This document shows, piece after piece, positions 38,180-49,006 of a stretch of 64,000 nucleotides of DNA. Source of the stretch: Pseudomonas asgharzadehiana (GTDB taxonomy: Bacteria > Pseudomonadota > Gammaproteobacteria > Pseudomonadales > Pseudomonadaceae); the NCBI RefSeq assembly GCF_019139815.1, contig NZ_CP077079.1, positions 5,084,001 through 5,148,000 of the forward strand. The letters are read 5' to 3'. The number at the start of each line of letters is the position of its first letter. Position 1 is the stretch's first letter. The notes beneath the pieces were generated by a model. That model saw nothing but the letters and a program-made list of their open reading frames with translations. It ran no database searches and had not been told where the DNA came from. Position numbers and translations under genes: made by a program.

Positions 38180-39484
38180 TTAGTTCAGGTGTTCGACACG
38201 AATGCGAACGACCGGGCCGACGACGCCTTGCAAGGCTTCCAGCGCGGTGATGGCATCGTTGATGTGCTGCTCGAGCACGCGATGAGTCAGCAGGATCATC
38301 GGCACCTGGCCGTTTTGCTCCTCGACTTCCTTCTGCATGATCGATTCGATATTGATACCGCGCTCCGACAGAATGCTGGCGACCTGGGCCAGTACGCCAG
38401 GGTGATCCTTGGCCTGGATACGCAGGTAGTAGGCGCTTTCGCAGGCCTCGATCGGCAGGATCGGGTGGGCCGACAGCGAATCCGGCTGGAAAGCCAGGTG
38501 CGGTACGCGGTTTTCCGGGTCGCTGGTCATGGCACGAACCACGTCCACCAGGTCGGCGATCACCGACGACGCCGTCGGCTCCATGCCGGCGCCAGCGCCG
38601 TAGAACAGGGTCGAGCCGGCGGCGTCGCCATTGACCATCACGGCGTTCATCACACCATTGACGTTGGCGATCAGGCGGTCGGCGGGGATCAGTGTCGGGT
38701 GTACGCGCAGCTCGATACCGGCCGGGGTGCTGCGCGCTACACCGAGGTGCTTGATGCGGTAGCCCAGGGCTTCGGCGTAGTTCACATCGGCGGTGGTCAG
38801 TTTGGTGATGCCTTCGGTGTAGGCCTTGTCGAACTGCAGCGGAATACCAAAGGCGATGGACGCCAGGATGGTCAGCTTGTGCGCAGCGTCGATGCCTTCC
38901 ACGTCGAAGGTCGGATCGGCTTCGGCGTACCCCAGGGCCTGGGCTTCGGCCAATACGTCTTCGAAGGTACGGCCCTTCTCGCGCATTTCGGTAAGGATAA
39001 AGTTACCGGTGCCATTGATGATGCCGGCCACCCAGTTGATGCGGTTGGCGGACAGGCCTTCACGGATCGCCTTGATCACCGGGATACCCCCGGCTACAGC
39101 GGCTTCGAACGCGACAATCACGCCTTTTTCACGGGCCCTGGCGAAGATCTCGTTGCCGTGTACGGCGATCAGCGCCTTGTTGGCGGTGACTACGTGCTTG
39201 CCGTTCTCGATGGCCTTGAGCACCAATTCGCGGGCCACGGTGTAGCCGCCGACCAGTTCAATGACGATATCGATTTCAGGGTTGGTCGCCACGGCGAAGA
39301 CATCGTTGGTAATTGCAATACCGGTCGTTTCGAACTGAGGCTTTGGCGAACGCGTGGCAATTTGCGCCACTTCAATCCCACGCCCTGCACGGCGGGAAAT
39401 TTCTTCAGCATTACGCTGAAGTACGTTGAAGGTGCCGCCACCGACGGTCCCTAACCCACAGATGCCTACTTTGACCGGTTTCAC
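38180..39484 (-). CDS. hom: Homoserine dehydrogenase
   Basis: NAD(P)-dependent enzyme of 434 aa: aspartate-semialdehyde to homoserine. Seen are the Rossmann GLGTVGGGTF, catalytic region with GxxxxAxxxxG-like motifs, and a C-terminal ACT domain (YYLRIQAKDHPGVLAQVASIL) for threonine feedback. The start is GTG at 39484. A GGGGAG ribosome site lies 7 bases before it and would be downstream of the alternative ATG at 39499, which rules that ATG out. Confidence 0.97.
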   Translation of the reverse strand: MKPVKVGICGLGTVGGGTFNVLQRNAEEISRRAGRGIEVAQIATRSPKPQFETTGIAITNDVFAVATNPEIDIVIELVGGYTVARELVLKAIENGKHVVTANKALIAVHGNEIFARAREKGVIVAFEAAVAGGIPVIKAIREGLSANRINWVAGIINGTGNFILTEMREKGRTFEDVLAEAQALGYAEADPTFDVEGIDAAHKLTILASIAFGIPLQFDKAYTEGITKLTTADVNYAEALGYRIKHLGVARSTPAGIELRVHPTLIPADRLIANVNGVMNAVMVNGDAAGSTLFYGAGAGMEPTASSVIADLVDVVRAMTSDPENRVPHLAFQPDSLSAHPILPIEACESAYYLRIQAKDHPGVLAQVASILSERGINIESIMQKEVEEQNGQVPMILLTHRVLEQHINDAITALEALQGVVGPVVRIRVEHLN

Positions 39485-39502
39485 TGAAGAACTCCCCATG
39501 AA

Positions 39503-39585
39503 ACGGCCGACGCAAGGTCGGCCGTGGAAAACAGCCGCACGACTGCGGCTTTCAATTGATGGCCCGTCGACTTATGCGCGGGCCA
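39503..39585 (-). other. Three tandem hairpins in the dsbC-hom gap
   Basis: ACGGCCGAC/GTCGGCCGT (39503-39525), AGCCGCA/TGCGGCT (39533-39550) and TGGCCCG/CGGGCCA (39560-39585). On the minus strand the middle hairpin is followed by GTTTTCC and may end dsbC transcription. The array precedes hom and could act in its leader. No Thr/Ile-rich leader peptide is visible, so classical attenuation is not supported. Confidence 0.5.
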
Positions 39586-39613
39586 TGATCGTCAAAGGTT
39601 CGACGATGCTGGT

Positions 39614-40345
39614 TTATTTGGCACTGAGCGCCAGTTTGGCAACTTGTGGTGCCGGCTGGTAGCCCGGAATCACCTGGCCGTCAGCCAAAACGATGGCCGG
39701 TGTGCCGTTCACGCCAATCGACTGGCCCAGGGCGAACTGCTTGGACACTGGGTTGGCGCACTTGGCGGCCTTGATTTCCTTGCCGTCGACCATTTTGTCC
39801 ATGGCCGCTTTTTTGTCGGTCGAGCACCACACCGCTTGCAACTGCTCGTCACCTGGCGAACCCAGGCCCTGGCGCGGGAACGCAACGTAGCGCACTTCCA
39901 CGCCGAGCTTGTTCAGCGCGGGCACTTCGGCGTGCAGCTTGTGGCAGTACGGGCAGGTGGTGTCGGTGAACACGGTGATGTGAGTCTTGGTCTCGCCGAT
40001 GGCCGGGTAAACCACGGTTTCAGCCACCGGGATGCCGTTGATCAGCTTCGACACGCCCAGGCGTTCGGCTTTCTCGGTCAGGTTGACCGGTTTGCCGTCC
40101 TTGAGCTGGAACAGGTAGCCCTGGACGATGTACTGGCCATCGCCGCTGGCGTACAGCACGCGGCTGCCCTTGAGCTTGACTTCGTACAGGCCGGCCATCG
40201 GGCTGGCACTGATGCTTTCAATCGGCGTATCAAGCTGCAGGTTGGCCAGGCTCTTGCGGATGGTCTGCTCAGCGGCGTCATCGGCGACGGCAAAGGTGGA
40301 TACCAACGCAATGGCTGCGACGGCAATAATCTGGGTCAAGCGCAT
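39614..40345 (-). CDS. dsbC: Thiol:disulfide interchange protein DsbC
   Basis: Periplasmic disulfide isomerase of 243 aa with a signal peptide (MRLTQIIAVAAIALVSTFAVA). It has an N-terminal dimerisation domain, a thioredoxin-fold domain with active-site CPYC (in DTTCPYCHKLH), and a second disulfide pair (Cys at WCST and KCANP). The frame is open to 40432, but the ATG at 40345 begins the signal peptide. Confidence 0.95.
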   Translation of the reverse strand: MRLTQIIAVAAIALVSTFAVADDAAEQTIRKSLANLQLDTPIESISASPMAGLYEVKLKGSRVLYASGDGQYIVQGYLFQLKDGKPVNLTEKAERLGVSKLINGIPVAETVVYPAIGETKTHITVFTDTTCPYCHKLHAEVPALNKLGVEVRYVAFPRQGLGSPGDEQLQAVWCSTDKKAAMDKMVDGKEIKAAKCANPVSKQFALGQSIGVNGTPAIVLADGQVIPGYQPAPQVAKLALSAK

Positions 40346-40486
40346 GGAAACTCCTGAAGGCAGATGCTGGGACGGGTACAGGCAGGCCGATTGCAAACTC
40401 GGGTGTGGACCGTCGCCTTTGCGAACCGGCAAAGCCTACCACAGTTGGATCGCAGGGCAGCCGGTGGCGGGATAAATTGGGCGTTT

Positions 40487-41383
40487 TCAGCCTCGCGGGT
40501 GGTGCTTGGCGTGCATATCCTGCAAGCGCGCCCGTGCCACATGGGTGTAGATCTGGGTTGTGGATAAATCACTGTGCCCCAGCAGCATCTGGACCACGCG
40601 CAAGTCGGCGCCGTGGTTGAGCAAATGCGTGGCAAATGCATGGCGCAGCGTATGGGGCGACAGGGTCTTGCCGATCCCGGCGACCTTGGCCTGGTGCTTG
40701 ATGCGGTGCCAGAACGTCTGGCGGGTCATTTGCTCACCGCGCAGGCTGGGGAACAGCACATCACTGGGGCGCCCGCCGAGCAGTTCGCTGCGGGCATCAC
40801 GCATATAGCGCTCGACCCACACAATCGCTTCCTCGCCCATGGGCACCAGCCGCTCCTTGCTGCCCTTGCCCATGACCCGCAGCACGCCTTGGCGCAGGTT
40901 GACTTGCTCCAGGGTCAGGCTGATCAATTCCGTGACACGCAGGCCGCAGGCGTACAACACTTCGAGCATCGCACGGTCGCGCTGGCCAATGGCTTCGCTC
41001 AGGTCCGGGGCGGCGAGCAAGGCGTCAACATCGGCTTCCGACAACGATTTGGGCAAAGGCCTGCCCAGTTGGGGCATGTCGATTTGCAGGGTCGGGTCGA
41101 GCGCGATCAGTTTTTCTCGCAGCAAATACCGATAAAACCCACGTACGCCCGAGAGAAATCTCGCCGTGGAGCGTGGTTTATAGTTCTGTTCAAGGCGCCA
41201 GGCCAGGTGATCGAGGATCAGCTCACGGCCGGCGTTGATCAGTTCGAGGTTTTTTTCCTGTAGCCAGCCGTTGAACAGCGCCAGGTCACTGCGATAGGCC
41301 TGACGGGTGTTGTCCGACAGGCCTTTTTCCAGCCAGAGGGCGTCGAGGAAGCGGTCGATCAGGGGATGGTCGATAGCGGGCAT
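40487..41383 (-). CDS. xerD: Site-specific tyrosine recombinase XerD
   Basis: A 298 aa tyrosine recombinase that resolves chromosome dimers at dif with XerC. Catalytic residues are seen as ACGLRVTELISL (Arg I), HTLRHAFATHLL (His-x-x-Arg) and the nucleophile Tyr in STTQIYTHV. Precedes dsbC on the same strand, a common arrangement. Confidence 0.97.
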   Translation of the reverse strand: MPAIDHPLIDRFLDALWLEKGLSDNTRQAYRSDLALFNGWLQEKNLELINAGRELILDHLAWRLEQNYKPRSTARFLSGVRGFYRYLLREKLIALDPTLQIDMPQLGRPLPKSLSEADVDALLAAPDLSEAIGQRDRAMLEVLYACGLRVTELISLTLEQVNLRQGVLRVMGKGSKERLVPMGEEAIVWVERYMRDARSELLGGRPSDVLFPSLRGEQMTRQTFWHRIKHQAKVAGIGKTLSPHTLRHAFATHLLNHGADLRVVQMLLGHSDLSTTQIYTHVARARLQDMHAKHHPRG

Positions 41384-41491
41384 GGGGGCTCGGGCTGATT
41401 ATCGGGGGTGTCGGGTGGATCTTATCGCAGCCAAGCCAACGCCACACTTCAATGGCGTATGCCTGGTAGCGCTCAGACAAATTCCAGGCAC

Positions 41492-41519
41492 AAAAAAGCA
41501 GCCCGTAGGCTGCTTTTTT
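41492..41519. terminator. Terminator of the rpsP-rimM-trmD-rplS operon
   Basis: AGCAGCC-CGTA-GGCTGCT with A6 and T6 flanks, 20 bases after the rplS stop. Confidence 0.92.
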
Positions 41520-41538
41520 CTGCATCGGGAAGCTGGAC

Positions 41539-41889
41539 TTAAGCCAGTTTTTCCTTGATGCGAGCTGCTTTACCGGACAGGTCACGCAGGTAGTACAGCT
41601 TGGCTTTACGTACGTCACCGCGACGCTTGACGGCCATGCTGTCGATTTGCGGGCTGTAGGTCTGGAAAGTACGCTCTACGCCAACACCGTTGGAGATTTT
41701 ACGAACAGTGAAAGCACTGTTCACACCACGGTTACGCTTGGCGATTACCACGCCTTCGAACGCTTGCAGACGCGAACGGTCGCCTTCCTTCACTTTCACC
41801 TGAACGACAATAGTGTCGCCTGGGGCAAAGGTAGGGATCTCTTTGGTCATCTGCTCTGCTTCGAGTGCAAGGATGATTTTGTTAGTCAT
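41539..41889 (-). CDS. rplS: 50S ribosomal protein L19
   Basis: A 116 aa ribosomal protein. [18 protein letters not shown] and [14 protein letters not shown] are characteristic. Last gene of the rpsP-rimM-trmD-rplS operon. Confidence 0.99.
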
Positions 41890-41934
41890 GCTGTGCTCCT
41901 AAGGTAAGTCAATGGACCTACCATCGATACGTTG

Positions 41935-42687
41935 TTAACTATCGTCCCGCGCGAGGATGTATTCCTCGAGCAGCTTCTTCTCTTCTCCAGAAAGCGAGCG
42001 GCTTTCCAGAAGATCGGCGCGTCGTTCATAGGTCCGACCAAGGGACTGCTGTAAACGCCAACGCCGGATGTGTGCGTGATTGCCACTTAGCAATACGTCG
42101 GGAACACGCTGATCCGCATACACCTCCGGTCGGGTGTAGTGCGGGCAATCCAGCAAACCATCCGTGAAGGAATCTTCCTCCGCGGAGTCCACATGCCCTA
42201 AAGCTCCAGGCAGCAGTCGTGTAACCGCATCTATCAGGACCATCGCCGGCAGCTCACCGCCAGACAGGACATAGTCCCCAATCGACCACTCTTCATCGAC
42301 ATGAGCTTCAATAAAACGCTCGTCAATGCCTTCATAGCGACCGGCAATCAGGATCAAACTTTCCTCATTCGCCAGTTCGCGTACCCCAGCCTGTTTCAGC
42401 TGGCGGCCTTGAGGGGACAGGTAAATTACCTTCGCCTTCTCCCCGGCGGCGGCCTTGGCCTGGGCCAATGCGTCTTCCAGGGGCTTGATCTTCATCACCA
42501 TGCCCGGGCCACCGCCAAATGGGCGATCGTCCACAGTGTGATGTCGATCCGTCGTGTAGTCTCGCGGGTTCCAACAGGTAAGCTGCAACAGCCCCTGCTT
42601 CACCGCCCGACTGGTGATGCCGTACTCGCTGACGGCGGAAAACATCTCGGGAAACAAACTGATCACTTCAATGCGCAAATTAGCCAC
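41935..42687 (-). CDS. trmD: tRNA (guanine-N1)-methyltransferase TrmD
   Basis: A SPOUT-class methyltransferase of 250 aa that makes m1G37 in tRNAs. Seen are the trefoil-knot region [34 protein letters not shown] and the C-terminal tRNA-binding part. It starts with GTG at 42687, 2 bases after the rimM stop; the frame is open to 42753. Confidence 0.97.
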   Translation of the reverse strand: MANLRIEVISLFPEMFSAVSEYGITSRAVKQGLLQLTCWNPRDYTTDRHHTVDDRPFGGGPGMVMKIKPLEDALAQAKAAAGEKAKVIYLSPQGRQLKQAGVRELANEESLILIAGRYEGIDERFIEAHVDEEWSIGDYVLSGGELPAMVLIDAVTRLLPGALGHVDSAEEDSFTDGLLDCPHYTRPEVYADQRVPDVLLSGNHAHIRRWRLQQSLGRTYERRADLLESRSLSGEEKKLLEEYILARDDS

Positions 42688-42689
42688 GC

Positions 42690-43226
42690 TTAGAAGTCCG
42701 CGTCCCATTCCACCTTCATCTCGCCCGCTGCCAGGTCGACGGCCAACACGCATTGCTCCGTATAGGGCAACAGGCGTTCGCGATCATCCAGGCTGCCAGC
42801 GCAAGGCTTGACCACCATTACATCATTGGCGCCGGTTTCCAGAAGATGATCGATTTTCCCGAACAATTGCCCGAGTTGATCGATAACCTTCAGACCTTCC
42901 AGCTGGTACCAGTAGTACTCGCCGTCGGTCAATTCAGGGAACAGGTTGCGCGGCACGCAGATCTCATAACCGGCCAGAAGACGGGCTTCTTCGCGATCAT
43001 CAAGACCCTTGAGCTTTGCGACCAGGAACTTATCGCTCCCGCGTCCACTGACCAGCTCGACCTGTTTCACACTACCTTCGCGCTTGAGCGTCCAGGTTTT
43101 GTACTGCAACAGGTTTTCGGTCGGATCAGTAAAGGAATACACCTTCACTTCGCCGCGAACGCCATGAACAGAATAAATCTTGCCGATAACGATCAAATCA
43201 TCAGCAACAGCTGGCGTCGCGTTCAT
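42690..43226 (-). CDS. rimM: Ribosome maturation factor RimM
   Basis: A 178 aa two-domain 16S-rRNA processing factor that binds S19. [28 protein letters not shown] and the C-terminal PRC-barrel are present. Between rpsP and trmD. Confidence 0.98.
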   Translation of the reverse strand: MNATPAVADDLIVIGKIYSVHGVRGEVKVYSFTDPTENLLQYKTWTLKREGSVKQVELVSGRGSDKFLVAKLKGLDDREEARLLAGYEICVPRNLFPELTDGEYYWYQLEGLKVIDQLGQLFGKIDHLLETGANDVMVVKPCAGSLDDRERLLPYTEQCVLAVDLAAGEMKVEWDADF

Positions 43227-43231
43227 ATTGC

Positions 43232-43483
43232 TCAGGCTGCGGCCTTAGCCGAGTCCTTCAACAGTTTTGCTACGCGCTCGGATGGCTGTGCGCCAACGCT
43301 CAGCCAGTAGGCTACGCGCTCTTGGTTCACGGACAGACGAACTTCTTGACCACGGGCAACAGGGTTGAAGAAACCAACCTGTTCCTTGTGCGAACCGTCG
43401 CGCGGGTTGCGGCTGTCGGTTACGGTCAAGTGGTAAAACGGGCGCTTTTTGGAGCCGCCAAGGGCAAGACGGATTGTTAGCAT
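43232..43483 (-). CDS. rpsP: 30S ribosomal protein S16
   Basis: An 83 aa ribosomal protein: [24 protein letters not shown] is diagnostic. First gene of the operon, expressed from its own promoter downstream of ffh. Confidence 0.99.
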   Translation of the reverse strand: MLTIRLALGGSKKRPFYHLTVTDSRNPRDGSHKEQVGFFNPVARGQEVRLSVNQERVAYWLSVGAQPSERVAKLLKDSAKAAA

Positions 43484-43528
43484 GTGAACATCGTTCCTGT
43501 AGTCGGTGCTGCAAATCTAAATGCACAG

Positions 43529-43544
43529 CGGGCATAGGTGCCCG
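43529..43544 (-). other. Hairpin in the rpsP mRNA leader
   Basis: CGGGCA-TAGG-TGCCCG, a perfect 6-bp stem in the untranslated leader between the predicted promoter and rpsP. A possible regulatory structure; no known ribosomal-protein leader was identified. Confidence 0.45.
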
Positions 43545-43555
43545 AAAGGCCGCAT

Positions 43556-43583
43556 ATTCTAAGGAATATCCGGACTTTTGCAA
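43556..43583 (-). promoter_or_regulatory. Predicted sigma-70 promoter of rpsP-rimM-trmD-rplS
   Basis: On the minus strand, TTGCAA (43578-43583), 16-base spacer and TAGAAT (43556-43561). The -10 region lies within a perfect inverted repeat ATATTC-TAAG-GAATAT (43554-43569). Confidence 0.65.
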
Positions 43584-43704
43584 ATGTCTTTTTCTGGCGC
43601 CTATCAACGTGCCATTCAGATCTGCTAAAGGGCCGTCGATTAAAACGGCGAGTCAGCTCCCGCCAACGGCGGGTTTGCTGGAGATCCCACATCCCTGTGG
43701 GTCG

Positions 43705-43727
43705 GAGCGCAAGCAACGCTTACGCTC
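43705..43727 (-). other. Long hairpin between ffh and rpsP, possible terminator or processing site
   Basis: GAGCGCAAGC (43705-43714) pairs with GCTTACGCTC (43718-43727) with one G-T-type mismatch, just after the ffh stop. A second short inverted repeat CCCACA-TCCC-TGTGGG follows nearer rpsP. Neither is followed by a T-run, so termination is uncertain. Confidence 0.45.
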
Positions 43728-43734
43728 GAATTCT

Positions 43735-45111
<1,377 letters not shown>

Positions 45112-45345
45112 GCGCGATCCTTTCAGGCCCTATGCATCGAAGTGCGTTGGTAGACCGAGGTAGTGACGGCCCAGGCTGTGGTAAATCGCTATTAAAAACA
45201 GCGTTCGGCGAGCCTGCGGCGTGGGCAGGTCGCGGATTATAGCGAAGACTGCGCGCATGCACACCCGCTGTCTGGCCTGGGAGTCTTTCGTGCAACGCTG
45301 GGGTGTGCCAAACTCAGCGCCTTTCGGGCTCGTCTATCAGGATTT

Positions 45346-46158
45346 ATGGTCCCCTTGTCACCCAGTTTGCTACCCAGCCTCGCCGCCGCCATCTTGTATG
45401 CCGCTGCGACTCTCTATCAGGGCACTCGTCTGGCCCAAGGCACCAAGGCGGACAAACGTCTGCTGGTTGGGCTGGGCGTCCTCGCCCTGCTGGCCCACGC
45501 CGCGAGCCTGTTCACCCATCTGATGACGCCGGTTGGCCTGGGCCTGGACTTTTTCAGCGCCGCCAGCCTGATCGCTGCGGCGGTCATCGCACTGACCGTG
45601 CTGGCCTGCTACCGGATCCCCGTCGAGAACCTGCTCGTTCTGCTCTTCCCGCTGGGCGTGCTAACGGTGTTGCTGGCGCAATTCGCCCCCACCGGCACGG
45701 TGCAGGTGATTGACGAAGAACCCGGCATCCTTGCCCACATCCTGCTGTCGATCCTGGCCTATGGCATGTTCACCATCGCTGTGTTCCAGGCCCTGCTGCT
45801 GCTGGTGCAAGACCACCAACTCAAGCACAAGCACCCGTCGGGTTTGATCAAGAACTTCCCGCCGTTGCAAACCATGGAAAGCCTGCTGTTTGGTTTCCTG
45901 TGGGCCGGCTGGACGCTGTTGTCGCTGTCGTTGATCTCGGGCTGGCTGTTCGTCGAAAACCTGTTTGCCCAGCATCTGGTACACAAGACCCTGCTGGCCT
46001 GCCTGGCCTGGATCGTGTTCAGCGTGCTGCTGTGGGGTCGTAACCGACTCGGCTGGCGCGGGCATAAGGCAATCCGCTGGACCCTGGCCGGTTTCTGCCT
46101 GCTGATGCTGGCCTATTTCGGCAGCAAGCTGGTTCGCGAATACATCCTGCATATCTGA
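45346..46158 (+). CDS. CcsA-like cytochrome c assembly/inner-membrane protein (YpjD type)
   Basis: A 270 aa inner-membrane protein with about 8 TM helices and the CcsA/CcmC-like signature (LSILAYGMFTIAVFQALLLLVQ, FLWAGWTLLSLSLISG). A small conserved set with this architecture lies opposite ffh in many gammaproteobacteria. Whether it handles heme is not known. It is followed by a CorC/HlyC-type protein gene after 12 bases, so the two are probably an operon. Confidence 0.82.
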   Translation: MVPLSPSLLPSLAAAILYAAATLYQGTRLAQGTKADKRLLVGLGVLALLAHAASLFTHLMTPVGLGLDFFSAASLIAAAVIALTVLACYRIPVENLLVLLFPLGVLTVLLAQFAPTGTVQVIDEEPGILAHILLSILAYGMFTIAVFQALLLLVQDHQLKHKHPSGLIKNFPPLQTMESLLFGFLWAGWTLLSLSLISGWLFVENLFAQHLVHKTLLACLAWIVFSVLLWGRNRLGWRGHKAIRWTLAGFCLLMLAYFGSKLVREYILHI

Positions 46159-46170
46159 CGGGCAGCGATC

Positions 46171-47409
46171 ATGGACAACTTGCCCCTTGGGCCGATGCTT
46201 GCGGTAATCGCCTTGCTGGTGTTATGGGCCGGGCTGTTTACCGCCATTGAAGCCGCCCAGCAACACCTGCTGGCGCTGCGCCCCGGCACGCGCCAGGGTG
46301 ACAAGGCCGCGGCCCGCCTGAATTTTCCACGTAACAGCCTGATCCTGTGCAACAGCCTGTGTCGCGCCGCCGTGGTCATTCTGTGCACATTGCTGGCGAT
46401 CTATGCCTGGGCAGAGAACGGCCCGTGGCTGGGTTGGCTGATCGCCTGCGCCCTGCTGCTGATACTGGCCGACTACATGCCCCGCGCCTTGGCCACCCGC
46501 CATCCGCAAGCGGTGCTGGGTTTTGGCAACAGCCTGCTGGGTGTACCGCTGAAAATCCTCTACCCCGCAGCCTGGCTGCTCAATGGCATCAGCCTGCTGT
46601 TGTTGCGCCCGTTCACGCGCAAATCCGGCGTGGTGAAAAAGAGCGACGAGCCGCTGCCCGACCACGATGACGAGCCCGAGCCCGAGACCGACGAAAACCG
46701 CACACCCGGCATGCCCGGCATCCACGCCCTGGACAACATCACGGTCAATGACATCCTGGTGCCCCGCAGCGAAGTGGATGGCATCAACCTGGATGACCCG
46801 ATCGAAGACATCATCGAGCAACTGCGCACCTCCCAGCGCACGCGCCTGCCGGTGTTCCACAGCGATATCAACCAAGTGCAGGCCGTGCTCAACACGCGGC
46901 AAATCCAGCACCTGCTGCCTGACGCCAGCCTGACCAAAGAGGCGCTCCTCGCCGCCTGCCATGAACCCTACTTCGTTCCCGAAAGCACGCCTCTGCAACT
47001 GCAATTGCTGAACTTCCACAAACAGCAGCGGCGCCTGGGCATGGTGGTGGATGAATATGGCGAAGTGCTGGGTATCGTGACCCTCGAAGATATCCTCGAA
47101 GAAATCGTCGGCGAGTTCGAAAACGAGCAAAGCACCGACAACCCGCATATCGAGCCCCAACCCGACGGTCGCTATATCATCGACGGCGCCGCATCGATCC
47201 GTGAGCTGAACAAAAGCCTGGGCTGGCACCTGCCCAGCGACGGTCCCAAGACCCTCAATGGTCTGGTGACCGAGGCGCTGGAGACGATTCCGGATTGCGC
47301 GGTGTGCCTGAAAATCGGTCGCTACCGCCTGGAAATCCTCGAGACCGAGGACAACCGGGTGAGCAAGGTGCTGATCTGGCATACCAGCCGGATACCCGTC
47401 GCCGCCTAA
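46171..47409 (+). CDS. HlyC/CorC-family (DUF21/CBS) membrane protein, YfjD-like
   Basis: A 412 aa protein with four predicted TM helices in an N-terminal DUF21/CNNM domain (GLFTAIEAAQQHLLALRPG), two CBS domains in the middle (IDxIIEQLRTSQRTRLPVF and VDEYGEVLGIVTLEDILEEIVGEF) and a C-terminal CorC-HlyC domain. Relatives are linked to Mg2+/Co2+ efflux or tolerance. Second gene of a two-gene unit with the CcsA-like gene. Confidence 0.87.
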   Translation: MDNLPLGPMLAVIALLVLWAGLFTAIEAAQQHLLALRPGTRQGDKAAARLNFPRNSLILCNSLCRAAVVILCTLLAIYAWAENGPWLGWLIACALLLILADYMPRALATRHPQAVLGFGNSLLGVPLKILYPAAWLLNGISLLLLRPFTRKSGVVKKSDEPLPDHDDEPEPETDENRTPGMPGIHALDNITVNDILVPRSEVDGINLDDPIEDIIEQLRTSQRTRLPVFHSDINQVQAVLNTRQIQHLLPDASLTKEALLAACHEPYFVPESTPLQLQLLNFHKQQRRLGMVVDEYGEVLGIVTLEDILEEIVGEFENEQSTDNPHIEPQPDGRYIIDGAASIRELNKSLGWHLPSDGPKTLNGLVTEALETIPDCAVCLKIGRYRLEILETEDNRVSKVLIWHTSRIPVAA

Positions 47410-47600
47410 CTGCCTGACCGTAAATAGCCGTCTTCCACATTTGTTTTGCGGCGTGCGGGCTCTTGTTGTAATTCCAGACCCCTTCTTATAATCCCTGCGG
47501 CTTACCCAAGCTTCGCCCGACCGCGTGCAACCCTGATCAATGGGTGTTCGACCAATAATAATCCGCGTCCAAACGCGCAATGACCGTCAGGGATACCGCC

Positions 47601-48911
47601 ATGAGTACCACCTATAACGAAGCCGCGCCCGCCGCCCCGGCCAACTCGACCGCACGGGTCGCGACCGCCAGCATCGTCGGCACCGCCATCGAGTTCTACG
47701 ACTTCTATATCTACGCTACCGCCGCGGCGCTGGTGATCGGCCCGGTGTTTTTTCCGCAGACTTCCGGCACCGCGCAAATGCTGGCGTCGTTCCTGACCTT
47801 CGGTATCGCTTTTATCGCCCGGCCGCTGGGCTCGGCGTTGTTCGGCCACTTCGGGGACCGTATCGGGCGCAAATCCACACTGGTGGCCTCGCTGTTGCTG
47901 ATGGGCGTATGCACGACGTTGATCGGCTTGCTGCCCGGCTATGACAGTATCGGCGCTTGGGCGCCTATCCTGTTGTGTGTGCTGCGTTTCGGCCAGGGCC
48001 TTGGCCTGGGTGGCGAATGGGGCGGCGCGGCGTTACTGGCCACCGAAAACGCGCCCAAAGGCAAACGCGCCTGGTTCGGCATGTTCCCGCAGTTGGGCCC
48101 GTCGATCGGCTTCCTTGCCGCAAACGGCTTGTTCCTGATCCTGGCCATGAGCCTGAACGACGAGCAGTTCCGCAGTTGGGGCTGGCGCATTCCGTTCATC
48201 CTCAGCGCGGCGCTGGTGATGGTCGGTTTATACGCACGCTTGAAGCTGCATGAAACCCCGGTATTCGCCAACGCAGTGGCCAGGGAAAAACCAGTAAAAG
48301 TGCCGCTGGTGGAATTGTTCAGCCAGCATTGGCTGCCGGTGCTGTTGGGCGCCGCCTCTATGGTGGTGTGCTATGCGCTGTTCTATATCACCACAGCGTT
48401 TTCCCTGAGCTACGGCGTATCGACCCTGGGCTACAGCCGCGAAACCTTCCTCGCCCTGCTGTGCTTTGCCGTGTTGTTCATGGGCCTGGCCACCCCCTTG
48501 GCCGCCCTGGCCAGTGATCGCTATGGGCGCAAGCCGGTGCTGATCGTCGGTGCGATCCTCGCCATCCTGTCGGGCTTCACCATGGAGCCCCTGCTGACCC
48601 ACGGCTCAACCTGGGCCGTGGCACTGTTTCTGGCCTTGGAGCTGTTCCTGATGGGCGTGACTTTCGCCCCGATGGGCGCGCTGTTGCCCGAACTGTTCCC
48701 GACCCGCGTGCGTTATACCGGTGCTTCGGCGGCGTATAACCTGGGTGGAATCGTCGGTGCATCGGCCGCACCGTTCTTCGCAACCAAGCTGGTGGCGATG
48801 GGTGGCCTGAGTTATGTCGGAGGGTATGTGTCGGCGGCAGCGTTGCTCAGCTTGATTGCCGTGCTGTGCCTGAAAGAGACGCGGGATAACGACTTGAACA
48901 AGGTCGCCTGA
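47601..48911 (+). CDS. MHS-family MFS transporter (metabolite:H+ symporter)
   Basis: Twelve-TM secondary transporter of 436 aa in the metabolite:H+ symporter subfamily (ShiA/ProP/YdfJ-like). GTAIEFYDFYIYATAAAL at the start and FGDRIGRKSTLV and ASDRYGRKPVL loops are typical. Substrate not predictable. ATG at 47601 gives the usual family start. A sigma-70-like promoter TTGTTG-18-TATAAT lies about 110 bases upstream. Confidence 0.88.
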   Translation: MSTTYNEAAPAAPANSTARVATASIVGTAIEFYDFYIYATAAALVIGPVFFPQTSGTAQMLASFLTFGIAFIARPLGSALFGHFGDRIGRKSTLVASLLLMGVCTTLIGLLPGYDSIGAWAPILLCVLRFGQGLGLGGEWGGAALLATENAPKGKRAWFGMFPQLGPSIGFLAANGLFLILAMSLNDEQFRSWGWRIPFILSAALVMVGLYARLKLHETPVFANAVAREKPVKVPLVELFSQHWLPVLLGAASMVVCYALFYITTAFSLSYGVSTLGYSRETFLALLCFAVLFMGLATPLAALASDRYGRKPVLIVGAILAILSGFTMEPLLTHGSTWAVALFLALELFLMGVTFAPMGALLPELFPTRVRYTGASAAYNLGGIVGASAAPFFATKLVAMGGLSYVGGYVSAAALLSLIAVLCLKETRDNDLNKVA

Positions 48912-48922
48912 TAAACCGCAAT

Positions 48923-48945
48923 CGGGAGCAAGCCCCCTTCCCACA
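48923..48945 (-). repeat. REP element, single copy facing left
   Basis: CGGGAGCAAGCCCCCTTCCC with a trailing ACA. It pairs with the REP at 48980 but in the reverse relation to a usual REPIN, with heads outward. Confidence 0.85.
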
Positions 48946-48979
48946 CTCGACCGCATTCCAAAGGCTATACGCGGTTAAA

Positions 48980-49002
48980 TGTGGGAGGGGCTTGCTCCCG
49001 AT
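48980..49002 (+). repeat. REP element, single copy facing right
   Basis: TGTGGGAGGGGCTTGCTCCC with GAT beyond, one G shorter than the consensus. Immediately precedes the purT stop. Confidence 0.85.
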
Positions 49003-49006
49003 GCTG

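Noticed and set aside
39426..39662. 78 aa plus-strand frame upstream of hom
   Set aside because: Lies over the hairpin array and the hom start on the opposite strand; no ribosome site or conserved motif.
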